In this document: piece by piece, positions 1 through 12,800 of the stretch
How the letters are laid out: the number at the start of each line of letters is the position of its first letter
Numbering within the stretch: position 1 is the stretch's first letter
Assembly (NCBI RefSeq): GCF_016802725.1
Contig: NC_052668.1
Location: 10,795,001 to 10,859,000, forward strand
Reading direction: 5' to 3'
Length of the DNA stretch: 64,000 nt
Source: Solenopsis invicta
Taxonomy: Eukaryota > Arthropoda > Insecta > Hymenoptera > Formicidae
Notes under the pieces: generated by a model
Told to the model about the DNA's origin: nothing
The model's database searches: none
The model's input: only the letters and a program-made list of their open reading frames with translations
Program-made: the position numbers and the translations under genes

Positions 1-894
1 CAAGATTAAATGAATAAATTAAAAATACGGACTTATTGCCTTATTTTCTGAACGCCGAAATCACAACAAAAATCATGATTTTACTTTTTCTTATTTTTTC
101 AATTAACTACGTTTTTAAATAATATAACGTATGGTTATATATAAAAAAAATACCTTTAGCCTACAAATATCGTCGTGATATAATCTCTATTCCTTGGGAA
201 GATGCCAAACCACGAAGCGTACAATTACCCAGTGCGTAATAACCCTACTTTCCCCTAAATATCAAACAAACTGAAAATAAGATACGTTGCAAAGATATGT
301 TTTATTTTTAATCATTTTTTACAAGAAGTAAATTACCCTATTAAATAAATATTTTGAAAGCTTTTGTGATCTCTTTATATAACAAGAGTCGTAAAGATTC
401 TTAAGCATTCTGTCACCATCTTGCGATTGAGGAACGAGGTGCATTTGGGTCCGGTTAAATTTAATCGTGAATATTTTGAGAACTACGAACGCATCGGGCA
501 AACCGCTACTATTTTTAGTCTTATGAGAAATATATGAGTAGTTTTATGTCTGCGGCACGTAAAAAAATATAATAAAACTTGTACATGTTAAATTAGTTTA
601 TTGGTACGTTAAAAGTGGAAAGATAAAAAATAGAAGCCACATACAGTAGTAAGAAATCTCCACTTTTTGCAAATATAAAAATACAACACATGTGTGCTGC
701 CTTTTTTTTGATACATTGTTTCAAAATTTCACAAAAAGTAAGTAATGAATTCACAAGAACCGATGGTAACTCTTTTTTTTCCTTGACTTCGTCATCGTGT
801 TTGTCGCCAGAATATTAAGACATAATTTCAGGGCGCGGATCTTCTAACGCATCACCAGTTTTCCATAAGACACGCGACGATTACTTCCTGCAGT
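1..894. other. AT-rich 3' flank of RpS28
   Basis: No coding exon or RNA gene is visible here. The sequence lies downstream of the minus-strand RpS28 gene. A TTTATT at 597-602 reads AATAAA on the minus strand and could serve as its polyadenylation signal. The short open frames are AT-rich chance frames. Confidence 0.5.
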
Positions 895-1092
895 TCAACG
901 GAGTCTTCTGGCCTCTCGTTCGGATTCCAGCAACGTCAGAATATCTCCTTCGCGCACGGGACCTTTGACATTTCGGATGAGCTGCCTGTTTTGCTCGTTC
1001 AGAAATTCTACTTTGACCTGCGTGCATTGTCCTTGAGATCCCGTCCTGCCGAGGACCTTTACCACTCTCGCTCGCACTATAGGTTTCTCCAT
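895..1092 (-). CDS. RpS28: 40S ribosomal protein S28 (eS28)
   Basis: The reading frame encodes 65 residues from ATG at 1092 to TGA at 895, the usual length of animal S28. The protein matches the family along its whole length: an N-terminal strand with VVKVLGRTG, then SQGQCTQVKVEFL, the NVKGPVREGD stretch and the invariant tail LLESEREARRLR. S28 is an OB-fold protein of the small ribosomal subunit head near the mRNA exit and E-site region (family knowledge). The coding part is uninterrupted and has no disabling change. Because the family is so short and conserved, a recent processed copy could look the same. I see no poly-A tract or flanking duplication, so I take it as the functional gene. 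No 5' untranslated exon could be fixed. Confidence 0.95.
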   Translation of the reverse strand: MEKPIVRARVVKVLGRTGSQGQCTQVKVEFLNEQNRQLIRNVKGPVREGDILTLLESEREARRLR

Positions 1093-4000
1093 GCTCTCGA
1101 TAAACTCTTATCTTTGTTAGCGTGCAAGATCACGCACCTAGAACGACTCTCGTGCGTGTCTCAATACTCGCAATGCTACACTGAACGTGCAGCTCGCTAC
1201 CAACTTGGACCACATGCGGATCAAATGTCATTTTGACAATGTTCCAAGAAGGAGAGATAGAGTGAGTGAAACGTGCCAGATGAAGATGTTTGAATTTTGT
1301 ATAGAGCGTCTAGATAACGTATAGCAAACGATCGAGAAGTAAAAAAAAACTCTTTTCCATTTCCAAACAAGATTATTTACACTTATTTAAATAAATTGTT
1401 AAAATTTATTCAAGATTGGTAATCTACCACACAGTATCGCTATTAAATGATATTCAAAATAACACTGATTCGTATCTATATTGGTCGAACGTGTGCACGT
1501 GATTTTGATGCTGCTCTCTGACGTCGGTTCAAAGTCTGCAACTCGGCTATATACGTCGTAAACATTTCTCGTTAAAACGTACACGTTGTACGGAATATTC
1601 CCAAACGTTATTTCTACGAGACTACGTTTGCCTTGGTCGATTTTCGAAGTCGACACTCGACGAAAATTTTATGCCGATACGTGAACACCTTGATAAACAG
1701 GCACTATATAAAAAAGACAACTCGCTCATTGATACAATCGTTTATTCATTTGTGCTTTAGTACAAACGTGACGTCCCTCAATAAAATCAAGACACGCAGT
1801 ACATTAGCGCCGAAATCCGGCGAGGTTTTTTCCCCGTTTCTTCCTTAATTGTTATACCGGAAAAGGGATCTCTTTCATGCCCGCGTCTCTGTACTCGCGC
1901 GCGCGCACAGTCATACACAATTCAGTCACATTCATATTCTTTCCGTCATATAAAATCACGGTAGTGGAAAAAGATTGTGATATTCGGTATAGTGGTCGTG
2001 TGTAACGTTATACATTGTACATCGATGTATGCATATGTGTTATGTATATGTGTGTGTATGTATGCGTTTCGACACATGATCAGAGTTGCCGGTTGGAAAT
2101 TTTTTTTGCGGCCCACATGTGGAAGTGGTGACTGACATGTATGCTTCATTCTGTGATTGGGAAGCATGCATGCTAATTATCTCAAGAAAAACAGAAAAGA
2201 ACTCACAATAATATCAATTTAATATTGATATTTACGACACATTCTTTTGTCGTAATTTGATAAATTGTATTAAATTTCCAATGAAAACTGCCTGGTCAAA
2301 ATAATGTCGATATGATGTCAAAGCCGTCGTTTGTTATCATGTAATAGTTCAATATGACGAAAAATTAACGCCATGTAAACTTTATGTATGCGATAAAATA
2401 TCATATAAATAAAAAAGTGGGAGTAAATGTTTAAAATTTAAATAATTTTAATATTGTGTCGAAAATCCGATCAGGGTCACGTTAACATCAAAATGATATC
2501 ATTATAATGAGACAATTTTGCTTATTTGCTTATTTTTTTCGAAAGAGATATCCGCGTTATTGTTTTGTAGTGTATTGTTATTTCTAAATATTTTTAACAT
2601 TTAGGCACGGTTGTATTTCACCTTCGTTATACAGGGTGTCCCATTTTAATTTGTCTCTAAAAACTTTGCATTTTTGATTGAAAGAAAAATTTGAGAAAAA
2701 ATGCTTTAAACAAAAGTTGTTTGGTTTTAAAGGGACGTATTTTGGTCACATTGTTTTTTTTCTCTACGTGGAGGCACCAAAACTATATAAAGGTTACTTC
2801 CATTTTTTTTTAAATTATACGATTTTTTTTAATAATATGATTAATTTTTCTACGCATAAAAGTATTAAGAATTATCGAAAAATCAATAATTTACGAGATG
2901 TTTTATATTTTTCTTTTTTCTTTATATTTTATATTTGTACTATATACTGTATATATATTTATATACTTAGTACTCATATATTTCTTTTTAAATACCTAAA
3001 TAACAAATCATATATTTTGATCATTATTTCATCTAACCTTTTCAATGTTTATATGTTTATGTCCAAAGAGTAAATAAATTCAAGGCTAACGTATATTTCT
3101 ACTAATGTAGATTAATTTTAATAACAATTTAATTTACTTGTAATTTTTTTCTAATTCTAAGAATTAGAAAAAGAACCAACAGTAATTAAACAAAGTGTTA
3201 ATCTATATGAATAGAAATGGACGTTGATCTTGTATTTATTTCCATACAGGATAATTACTTTGTATTACGTAAAATTGATATCAAAATGACGTTAAAGTGA
3301 CAATCAAGATTACAAATCAGTCAAAACATCCGTGATATGGAACGTTTTGTAGTAATGGTGTTATCATTTTGCGATCATTTTAATGACTCATTTTGGCATC
3401 TTATATCCCTGATCAATTTGGCGTCCTTTCGACCAAATAGTTTTCGCTTAAGTTAACGCATTTTGTTTTTTCTGTTCTTGAGATCTCCACATCTACTATT
3501 TGCAAAAAAAAAAACTTCCAAACCGGCAACTTCGCGCGTAGGATAGCCCTAGAAGCGAAATGGATTTGAATTGATTCTTACAAACTGTATCTTTCCTGTA
3601 TCTTCTTATGCATTTTGCGCTTTCCTTGTGTTCTACGAGCGGGATCGTCACGGGTTTACAATGAAGAATTCGCGCGCTTGCCGATAATGCTCATGAAGTC
3701 TTGAACACAGAACGCCTGATGCGATTAATTACGATTGTAAGTCGACTAGAAACGTTATTCCGATTACTTTTCACGCTCATTGATCGTTCGAGCGCGACTT
3801 GCGCGGCGTCGTACGAGATTGACAAACGGGAAATTATATCACAATCGAGCATGATTGGGATTAACTGCTAATTATCAAAAGAGACGATCGGTACGTCGGC
3901 GCACTGCACGTACAAATTTTAAATCTCGATTATACGGATAAATGAATCGAGAGAAATTTACAGTACCCTGTAATATTGCTATATGCTATAGTGCGCGCTT

Positions 4001-6848
4001 TATCGGAATAACACTTTCCAAAGCAGCATATCGAGGTCTGAGCGCGTTAACAGTTATCAGTTTAACAACGCATTACGCGCGTGCATGTGAAACTCATTGA
4101 AATATCGTATATTTACAAATGCCACTCTAAATATGAACTTTAGTCTCGCAGCGGATAAGACTTCTTTTTATCCAAGTGTCATGTAATGTTTGTTTTTTTT
4201 TCTTTTGGTTAACATCAGGTCATTGGCATATTCCACGTAATGACGTAAAAAGCTAATTAATCATGTTTTCGGCATGACGTATAACCCATTTAATTATTAA
4301 TTCGGCATAAAGGAATTAAGTTTTATAATACAATAAGAAAGATAATACGTAATCAATAAATTAAAGCAAATTTAAGTTCTAAAATTCTTTCCTTCCCTTT
4401 CATATCACTATCGTGATAATTACACTTTCTTTTTGACGCGTGATAAGTACAAATATAATCTATATGACGAACTGTAACATATACCTACAAATATAGAAAT
4501 TCATTTTCCACCCTAAAGATTAATGTGCACATATTTTCCTTTAACATACGTCTAATATTAGAATCATATGACGCAAAAGCATACGCATAAACTCTTTAGC
4601 TAAAAACGTTATTTGATTTCTCACTGCAAAAATATATCTTACAACGGTCAGATTTATAAAAATTCTTGATATTTCTTGAGGTATATATAGCAACTTTAAT
4701 AATTTCTGTGTGAAATGAAATAAAATAAAAATAATCGAATTATTCATACATAGATTTTAATTGTGCAGAAATTAATATTTACTATTGCATCATCTATAAC
4801 AATTGTCCACGGAACTGTTACATGGCAAGAAAAAGTAAATACTGTACAGTCAAGCTAACGCATAATAACTATAAATGTGATTCGAACAAATTATCTCTAT
4901 TATCGTAATATTTCATATGTGAGTAAACACAAATTATTTCATTAAACTTAAGTATACCGTAAACCATATTGTCATGCAGCTATAATAAAGTAAACAAATG
5001 TGTAAAATAAAATAAGAATATTAAAACATAAATATTGTCTTTCTTTTTACGCTGATACCAAATAATTGCTAATTGACCTAATAAATAGCGCATTACCAAC
5101 AAACATAATGTATATTTAATGTAATAGAAAATATTACGCGAGAGAGATTATCAGGTAAAACATAGAAAATTATAACTTTCATGATAGACTCTATTGCCTT
5201 GTCGTTCTGCCATTGTCTCTATTCATTCGTTGATACAGATAAAAAAGTGGGACATGTATTCATTGTTATTTACACCAGTAGCTTTGTGCGTAACATGAAA
5301 AAAAAAAATACCATAACTAAGGTCTTTAATTCTTAGAAATAAAATCGCCTCTCCCGATATTTATATTTTCCCCATTGATTATGGCCATACCGATTAATGT
5401 TAGTAATGTTCTGTGTGTAAAGTAAATTGAAAATATCTACGATACAATATTAATTACTGATGTCTCTGTCAGTTGTTGAATAAATTAAAACATATTCGTG
5501 CGTAGGCCGCGAATTAGCATTATTACAAAAACGAAATGTACTCATTGACGCACTCTTTATCTCGTCTTACGCTTTATACAGCTATACAGCAATTTCCACT
5601 GTTCGAATAGTTATTTTTTTATACACTATGATGAGTGTAACAACACTTAGTACTCGCACTTAGAAGCAATGCTCAGGCAGCTAGTGATTGGTCAAGTGTG
5701 AGCTTTTTACAATAAACACTTCTCTCTTTCCCATCCTTTCCCTCTTTATAATTACTATTATTAGCTATTAGGTAAATCGTTGACGAAATTACGATATGAA
5801 GAAAGAGCGATTACGTAATTATGTTATATTTGTCGGCCTCTACCACCTTATTGGTACGAAAACGCCATTCGCGAACGAGCGTTGCTCTCGATGTTCACGA
5901 ATTGCTCTGTTTATACGATCATAAGTATGCGATGCGATTTGTTCACGGAGATACCTAAATCGCAGTCATAATTGAACGTGGCGAACTATGAACTAATGTA
6001 AGATGAGAATAATGAAAGACTTGTTTTAACGATTCATGTGTCCTATCCAGCCTATATATAGAAACCTTTATTTTATTCGCACTTAAACGCGCTCGTTGGA
6101 GGGACACATAGTCACAAATGGGCCTAAGGCTCCTGGCGAGTTCGTAGTAATTGGCTATAAACGTTCGCGATTTTAATTCGATGCCGGATTGCCCGTCGTG
6201 TTGCCGTCGCGAATCGGCCTACTGTTGTTAATGCGCGATTGAAGATAACCTAACTCCTGCCTAGACTACTTACTTTTAAATGCCTATCTAAGATTACGAT
6301 TCGCCTTTAATCAAATTCGAGTTCTCGTCACGATAACTAGTTTATTTACTCGAACTAATAAAGTACGATAGAGCGTCCTCTTTTGCCAATGGCAGAGATC
6401 ATTCATTTTGGTACCGCACAAATATTACAATCGATGATACTTAAACACATTTGAAGAGCTACGTAATTGAACATCATACTTTGAAGAAAACATCATACTT
6501 CAGTAGAGAAAAAGAGACGGAAAATAAAATAAAGAACTTGCAATCTCTAACGACTTAAATCACTCATCAAAGTTCGTATGTCAAATGATTGTTTGAATTA
6601 ATTACTGCGTTATCTCAATGTTTCTATTCGAAGCGAATATTCTTTTCGTAGATTTCTTCTTTCGCAGTGTTTATCAACGCGACAGTTCTACCTTTCTCAA
6701 TTTCGAAATCGAAATAGTTTCAATCCTCCTTACGTCGTTGATTCCGCATTTACGAAAGTATGATCTTCGATGATATCCAGATCGAGGTTTATGGCGGTCG
6801 TAGAGTCGTGACGTGATTATTGTCTGTCCTGGACTCCTATCAGAGTTT
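1093..6848. other. Intergenic region between RpS28 and the ABCG gene
   Basis: No supported gene lies here. A frame on the minus strand at 1399-1656 has fairly protein-like codons but no ATG and no homology I recognise. At about 2630 there is an ACAGGGTGTCCCATTTTAA block that looks like a transposon end. Around 3280-3400 sits a degenerate relative of the MITE at 20559. The ABCG 3' untranslated region should occupy part of 6000-6848; TTTATT at 6066-6072 is a possible minus-strand polyadenylation signal. Confidence 0.5.
2630..2770. repeat. Probable transposon end (CAGGGTGTCCC type)
   Basis: The run TACAGGGTGTCCCATTTTAA starts a block unlike its flanks. Elements of mariner and retroelement types in insects commonly begin with CAGGGTGTYCC. 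Only one end is visible, and the AT-rich 131-codon frame inside it (2678-3073) has no protein signature. The call rests on the terminal motif alone. Confidence 0.35.
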
Positions 6849-9800
6849 TTAACGAAGGGATCGCAACTTGAGCTTCAGCACGAAATAAACGACCACTCTG
6901 AGAACGAGCAGAAAGCCGAGCAGGGCAACGACATCCACCCAGTAGACCGCGTTCTCCATGGCCATCTGTTCGAGGAACTTCGTCGGACTCTTGAAGTGGC
7001 AGTAGTACTCGGAACACTTGAGCTTCGCTCGATTGTAGCCGTACACGGAGATCATGGCGCCCTCGAAGCCGTACCTTACGTAGCTCACGTACGAGAGAAA
7101 TTTTAGATACTTTGGTACAGCGTTGAAGTTAACAAAGAAGCCGGAGAAGAGAATGATGGGGACCGACATTACGGGTCCGATAAACACTCCACTCTGCGGA
7201 CAATAACATCGACGAGGTTAAGTAACAGGAAAGATTAAAGAAAATGGGAAAATGATCATATGCATTTTTTTTTTAAGTGTTCGTGATAAGGAAAGTTGAT
7301 CTTGTGGACACTACTATATTTTGTGACATTACCTCCACACTCATCGCTGCTCCTATCAACAGACCGATAGATTGCGCAACTAGCGACGTCAATATGCATA
7401 TATTTAGGTACATAAGAAAACGTTCCGTCTCCAACGGTTGTGACGTAATAAAGTACACAATCACCACGTAGGCTATAGAGTACACCATCTGCAATGATTT
7501 ACCATCGTATGAGTTATGATATAATTGTGTCTTGATACAATTGAGCAACAAAGATCATAAATTGTGTACTCACTTGAAACGGCAAGTCCGCCAATGTTCT
7601 CGCGAGGTAAAAAGCTTTCACCGAGTACCAGTAGTTTAGGTGCTCCCTCACAAATACGGACATTTCCGTCGGAACTGCGACAAGAGTAACATAGTAACAA
7701 TAAAACGAGTTTTGAGAATGCATTTTGCGATGGCACAACTATGAAATCACTTACATGTTAATATCGTAGGCATCATGGCGGTGAACATGAGAAACATCAC
7801 CGTAAAGAAGACACATCCGGCGTTACTCATGACTTCCGAAGCCTCGTTGCCGATATCATAATAAATTGCGCCGATCAGGAAGCCGACGATTATATGTGAG
7901 ATCAGTCTTACCTTTGTTAGAGTCTATAAAAGCGACACGGCAAAAATCAGATATCTTAAAGTAGATAATTATTAATAAGAAGTTTCTTTAAAGAAACGTA
8001 TCTTCTTTGTAATAAAAAAATTGCGCTGTGTCTAATACAATACAGTTCTTTGAACAATTTTTAAGATCAATTACGTTTCTGACTCGGTAATAGAACGTTG
8101 TTTTCCTTAGAAAAGTTGATGAAAAAGAATATTTCAAATTATGTGTCAATACATTGTACTTACCATATCTCGTATCTGCGATAGGAATGTCCTCTTGAGT
8201 AGTATCCAGAACTGCAGCCAACCGTTCGTCGGAAAGCCGACCTTCTGTTCTATACTTTCCGCGCTGTCTAGCAACGACGTTGTGCAAGAAACCGGCATAT
8301 TGATCATCGTCGCGCCAGTCGGTGGCTTCGCAACTCCGTTTGGTATCATTACGGTGCCCTCCGGTTTCGTCTGCTCCTGTGGTGATTCCTTGGCTATATC
8401 GTTCGACACTGTTTGCGCTGCGGCGAGGGCTACCTGATGGTGCTGATAGTTGTTGCACTTGCCGTTGTTCACAGCCATCACGAGCTTATGAACGCACTCA
8501 CCGTGCTCCCCGCAAGCAACCTCCATCACTGAACCGATAAAATTTTATTAGCGCACTGTGAAAACTTTGATTTAATGGATATTATACTTTGTAAAATATT
8601 TAAAATTTAATTACGTGATCGAGATTAATTTTATTCTGGAGTAAAATTAATCTTATTCGAGCAAAAGAGTTCGTTGTACAAAATCTCTTGTAGAAGTGAC
8701 AATAGAAATTTGGATCGATTAAGATAACGGAAACTTTATGGAGTTCATCTAGATACTTACCGTAATCTGCTGGATTATGGTAACTCGGACACTCGAGGCC
8801 CATTGATGACAAGAAGGGCACCAGACCACCGACATTGCCTTGATATATACATTGGCCTTCGGCAAGTAGGTAGAGATGATCGAACATCTCGAACAATCGC
8901 GCACTCGGTTGATGGATCGTACATATGATCGTTCTTCCTGCAAAGGACATGAGCATAAAGCGATAACGATTCCTTTTTCACTTGCAAACGTGAGAGAGTC
9001 GTGGAAAATCCCGTGGGAACTATACCTCCTCTGCTTAAGGATTTGAGCAAACTTAGACACTGGAAACAAGAAGAGCTGTCCAAACCGGAAGTAGGTTCGT
9101 CGAAAAACATAACCGGCGGATTATTGACGAGCTCCAGGGCTATTGACAATCTCTTCCTTTGCCCACCGCTGAGACTCTGGGTCTGCGTGTTACTGGCTTC
9201 GAGTAGGCCAAGCGTTTCCATAATCTCCTCAATCTGTCAATGCGATTACACGGGATTTCAAACACGAGACTGCTTAACTTACGGACAGCTAAACTTACGT
9301 CTTCCTCACGAGGAGACGCGGAAGGGAAGAAATCATGTTTATCGTACCACTACTTTCTTGGCGGTCAAGCTGATATCCTTTCCCAACTTCAGATTCGCCG
9401 ACACTGTCATCGCCTCATAAACAGTCAAGTGTGGTAGAAGTCGGTCGTCCTGCATGATATAGCAAGACATCTTCCGAAATCTTCTGAGATTCCTGTCTTT
9501 ACCGTTTATCAGCACCGAACCGCTCAAGTGCGAGGTTCTACAAGATAACGCAAAATGATTACAATTATCTTTCAATCTTAATGAGTCGTTAATCGTCCGT
9601 CGAAATGATCTTACTTGTAGCCTGCTAAAACGTTCATAAGCGTGCTTTTTCCAGCGCCGGACGGTCCCATAATGGCCGTCAGTTCTCCACATCTAAATTT
9701 TCCATTCACGCATTTTAGAATAGTTTTGTATCCTGCAATACACAAAGCGGAGATAATAAAGAAAAATGACGGATACGTGAATTATGTGTTTCTCTATAGT

Positions 9801-12800
9801 CTAAAACATTTAAGCTGCAGTGAGGATTTATCTCTGGAGATTCGTAAATCTTCTTAAAATTTAAAAACTTCAGAAATTTGACACGTTTATATCACTGCAC
9901 ATATAATACATTATAGAAGAGATATTCAATATTAAATATATAACATTATTCCTGTTTTGATTAACGTGACGTGATAATGTATGCGGGGGAGTGCGAAAAC
10001 GCATGAAACAGTATTTTATGATAACGCTTCAATTCTGATATAGTTTATTGCCAAAATTCTCACTACGGTTGATTACCAAAATTCTTACCAATGCCGCGAC
10101 GTTCAAATTATTATATAGAAACGCAGTTTCTAATTAAATATCTCTCGGATAGACAAACCTCCTGGCTGACCTCTTTATCGCCAGTGCAGCTGCACCGCGG
10201 ACGGTGCAACTGCGCCGAAACGGCTACCTGCCCGTGCATTTCTATCGATTTTTTCGGTCAGGTCGTTCACATACGCTGTGATGGGACGAAAAGCCTACCG
10301 GATAGGACTCCGTACATTCGATTCGCCACTTCAACCTGATCGCTCTAACATGCTGAATTATCTATGTTTTTGTTCCAGCGAGACGTTATTGAATCGATAC
10401 TGCGGTGTTGAAAATATATCCGATACGTATATTTCGAGGCATAAGCAGTTGATTTGATTAAAGTCGGAGGGCTTATCCGTCCTACCTCAATTTCTTTTTT
10501 TTACTTCATTCTTCGCGATAACAATCGCACCTTGATAATGACTCGCGTCGCGCTGCTCGAACACGAATTCGACGTTCTCTCGGAATCTTCTGGAACGGTA
10601 ATTACAATTGCCACACTTCTTCAAGACTTACCTCTTTTTCTGCCCTCGGACACGCTATAGGCCAGGTTCTTGAACTCCACGTCGACCGGTGGCCTCTTCG
10701 GGAGATGCGTCAGTGATACAGCCGGCTTCTTATTGCTCTGTCCAGGACTGGCGCCGCTGTGGTTCGGCACTTTCCTGGCCAGAACACCGCCGGTGCATAC
10801 CGTAGCCGCAGCCCCGTTCGACGTGGTGCCATTGCAACTGCAGTGGAGGTTGTTCTGCGAGCCGCTGTAACAATAAAACGTTTTCGTCCACTCGTTAGCT
10901 TTGCCAATCGAGTCGCCGACAGCTAAATGTCTACATTTGTCCGACAATGTCTGAGCTTAGTTAGCTTTAGCATAGTGTGCTCTATAAATCGCAAAAATTG
11001 CAAACTTTCATATGTCATTACGTGACGTTCGCAAACACGTTGTACAATGATTAATCTACTTATTGCTTCTCGTCTCCTGTTTGAAAAGCGTGAGACGCAT
11101 ATACGTTTAAGTAGATATACGCGTGCGATTCTCGCTGAATGAGGACGCGGATGCCGCGTATTCATAAACGTCAAGGTTGCGGAATGCACATCGATCTATT
11201 CGGAATCAATGAGATTTTAGGAATACATCTCATAATGTCCTAATTAAAATGTGGAATTGTATGTAAGGTCAGATGCAACAATGGCTGGTTATTAAACGCA
11301 TATCCCTTTCGACATTTTAACGCTGTTTGCGTTTTATTTTATACGTTTGTGACCATGGTGCCGATTAATCCATGACATTGAGTAATGAGTCCGATTGTGT
11401 CTTCGGAAAAGAGCACTATTAAATATTAGCTGCAATATTACAGAGGACACTGAATATTTAGTTCATAATGATTTTCAAAGTCGAAGAACAATGGTAAACA
11501 AATATGATTTCTTTTATCTTATATTAAATTTTGACTCTTTGATTTATTATAATTTACATACGCATTAAAAGAGAATTCATTGACACGTACATGCGTGTAA
11601 GATATCGCTATACCATAGAACGCCGTAACATAGAATGTTTATCAACGGTATTATAATCGCGCATAATATCCGTAGAAATGCAGTTCATCCTGTCGGAGTT
11701 GTTTCTCTTATATTTGTATCGTGTACCGTCATGGTGCATCATTACATCTCGGTAGCTAATAACGATTTTGCGTGCGCACTGCACGTTTCCCGTTGTAAAC
11801 GTACATTTTCAGCAATTTCTGACGCGGTTATAGCCGTGCGCGTAAAAGTCTACTATTTTCTACTGTTAAAGGAAGACAAAAATGTGCACGAGAGCAGATA
11901 TTTTTACTGCTTTACGCTCGGTTGAACGTGACAGAAAAACCATTACATTAAGGATATAAATATTTCTGTGACTGCATCTACAAATCATTATTGGGACGAT
12001 TCATGATTTGACTTTCTGAGAGAATTGCGACTCGTTCTTATTTAATAATTCTTCCTCGACTTCTTATCGACTTCCTATTGCGTATGTTCGCCTGTCCTCC
12101 GGCAAACACGATCATTGGAAAAACTTTCAAAGGAACGGAATAAAAGTAGTAAGTTTGACTCTGTGGTAAGTAAAGCCCGAAGAAACTGAAAAGAGAGAAC
12201 ATTGATATTTCGCAGAAAAGACCGAACGATCTAATTCTCAACCGACAACGCTAGTGAAAATAAACACTTATTCACTGATTGAATAATCAGAATGTCTCGT
12301 AAAAATTTGGCGATCGAGTAAAATCAATAGAATTCCCGCATTTATTTTGTCGATAAATATTATTTACTTTCAAAAGCTTCACACGGATTCTTGAACAAGC
12401 GCATTTAAATCTCCGACGCTGAACTTAACATCAAAACGTATAAATTTAAAAGAGAGAGCATCATACTCTTATTATTTTTTTCTTCATATAAATAACAGTA
12501 TTTTTTAATACACTTTGATTTATTTTTAAATCATCTAATTTCATAGTATGTTATGAATTAATGAATATTAGTAATTTGTTTTAATTAATTTAATTTAATT
12601 TATTACTTTAATAAGTTGCAGAGATAGGCACCGCGGTTTTGCAAGTTTAATAAGTTTGACGGAAAGTTTATCAAGTACGTGTTTTTGACCGCATGGCGGT
12701 CGGTGAGTCAGTCCAATAGATAGCCTTACGAAAATACACGAATACGTTGTCTTTGATATATTCACAAGAGATAATATCAGATTATATAAATATTACTGCA

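Noticed and set aside
1399..1656. Minus-strand frame with protein-like codons
   Set aside because: It begins with GTG, has no ATG after the preceding stop, no clear splice acceptor and no homology I recognise.
2678..3073. 131-codon plus-strand frame
   Set aside because: It is a Phe/Ile/Tyr/Lys-rich translation of AT-rich DNA downstream of a transposon end, without domain features.
11635..11925. 96-codon ATG frame in the ABCG intron
   Set aside because: It has an ATG and fair codon content but no acceptor or donor fitting the host gene, no family resemblance and no promoter evidence.
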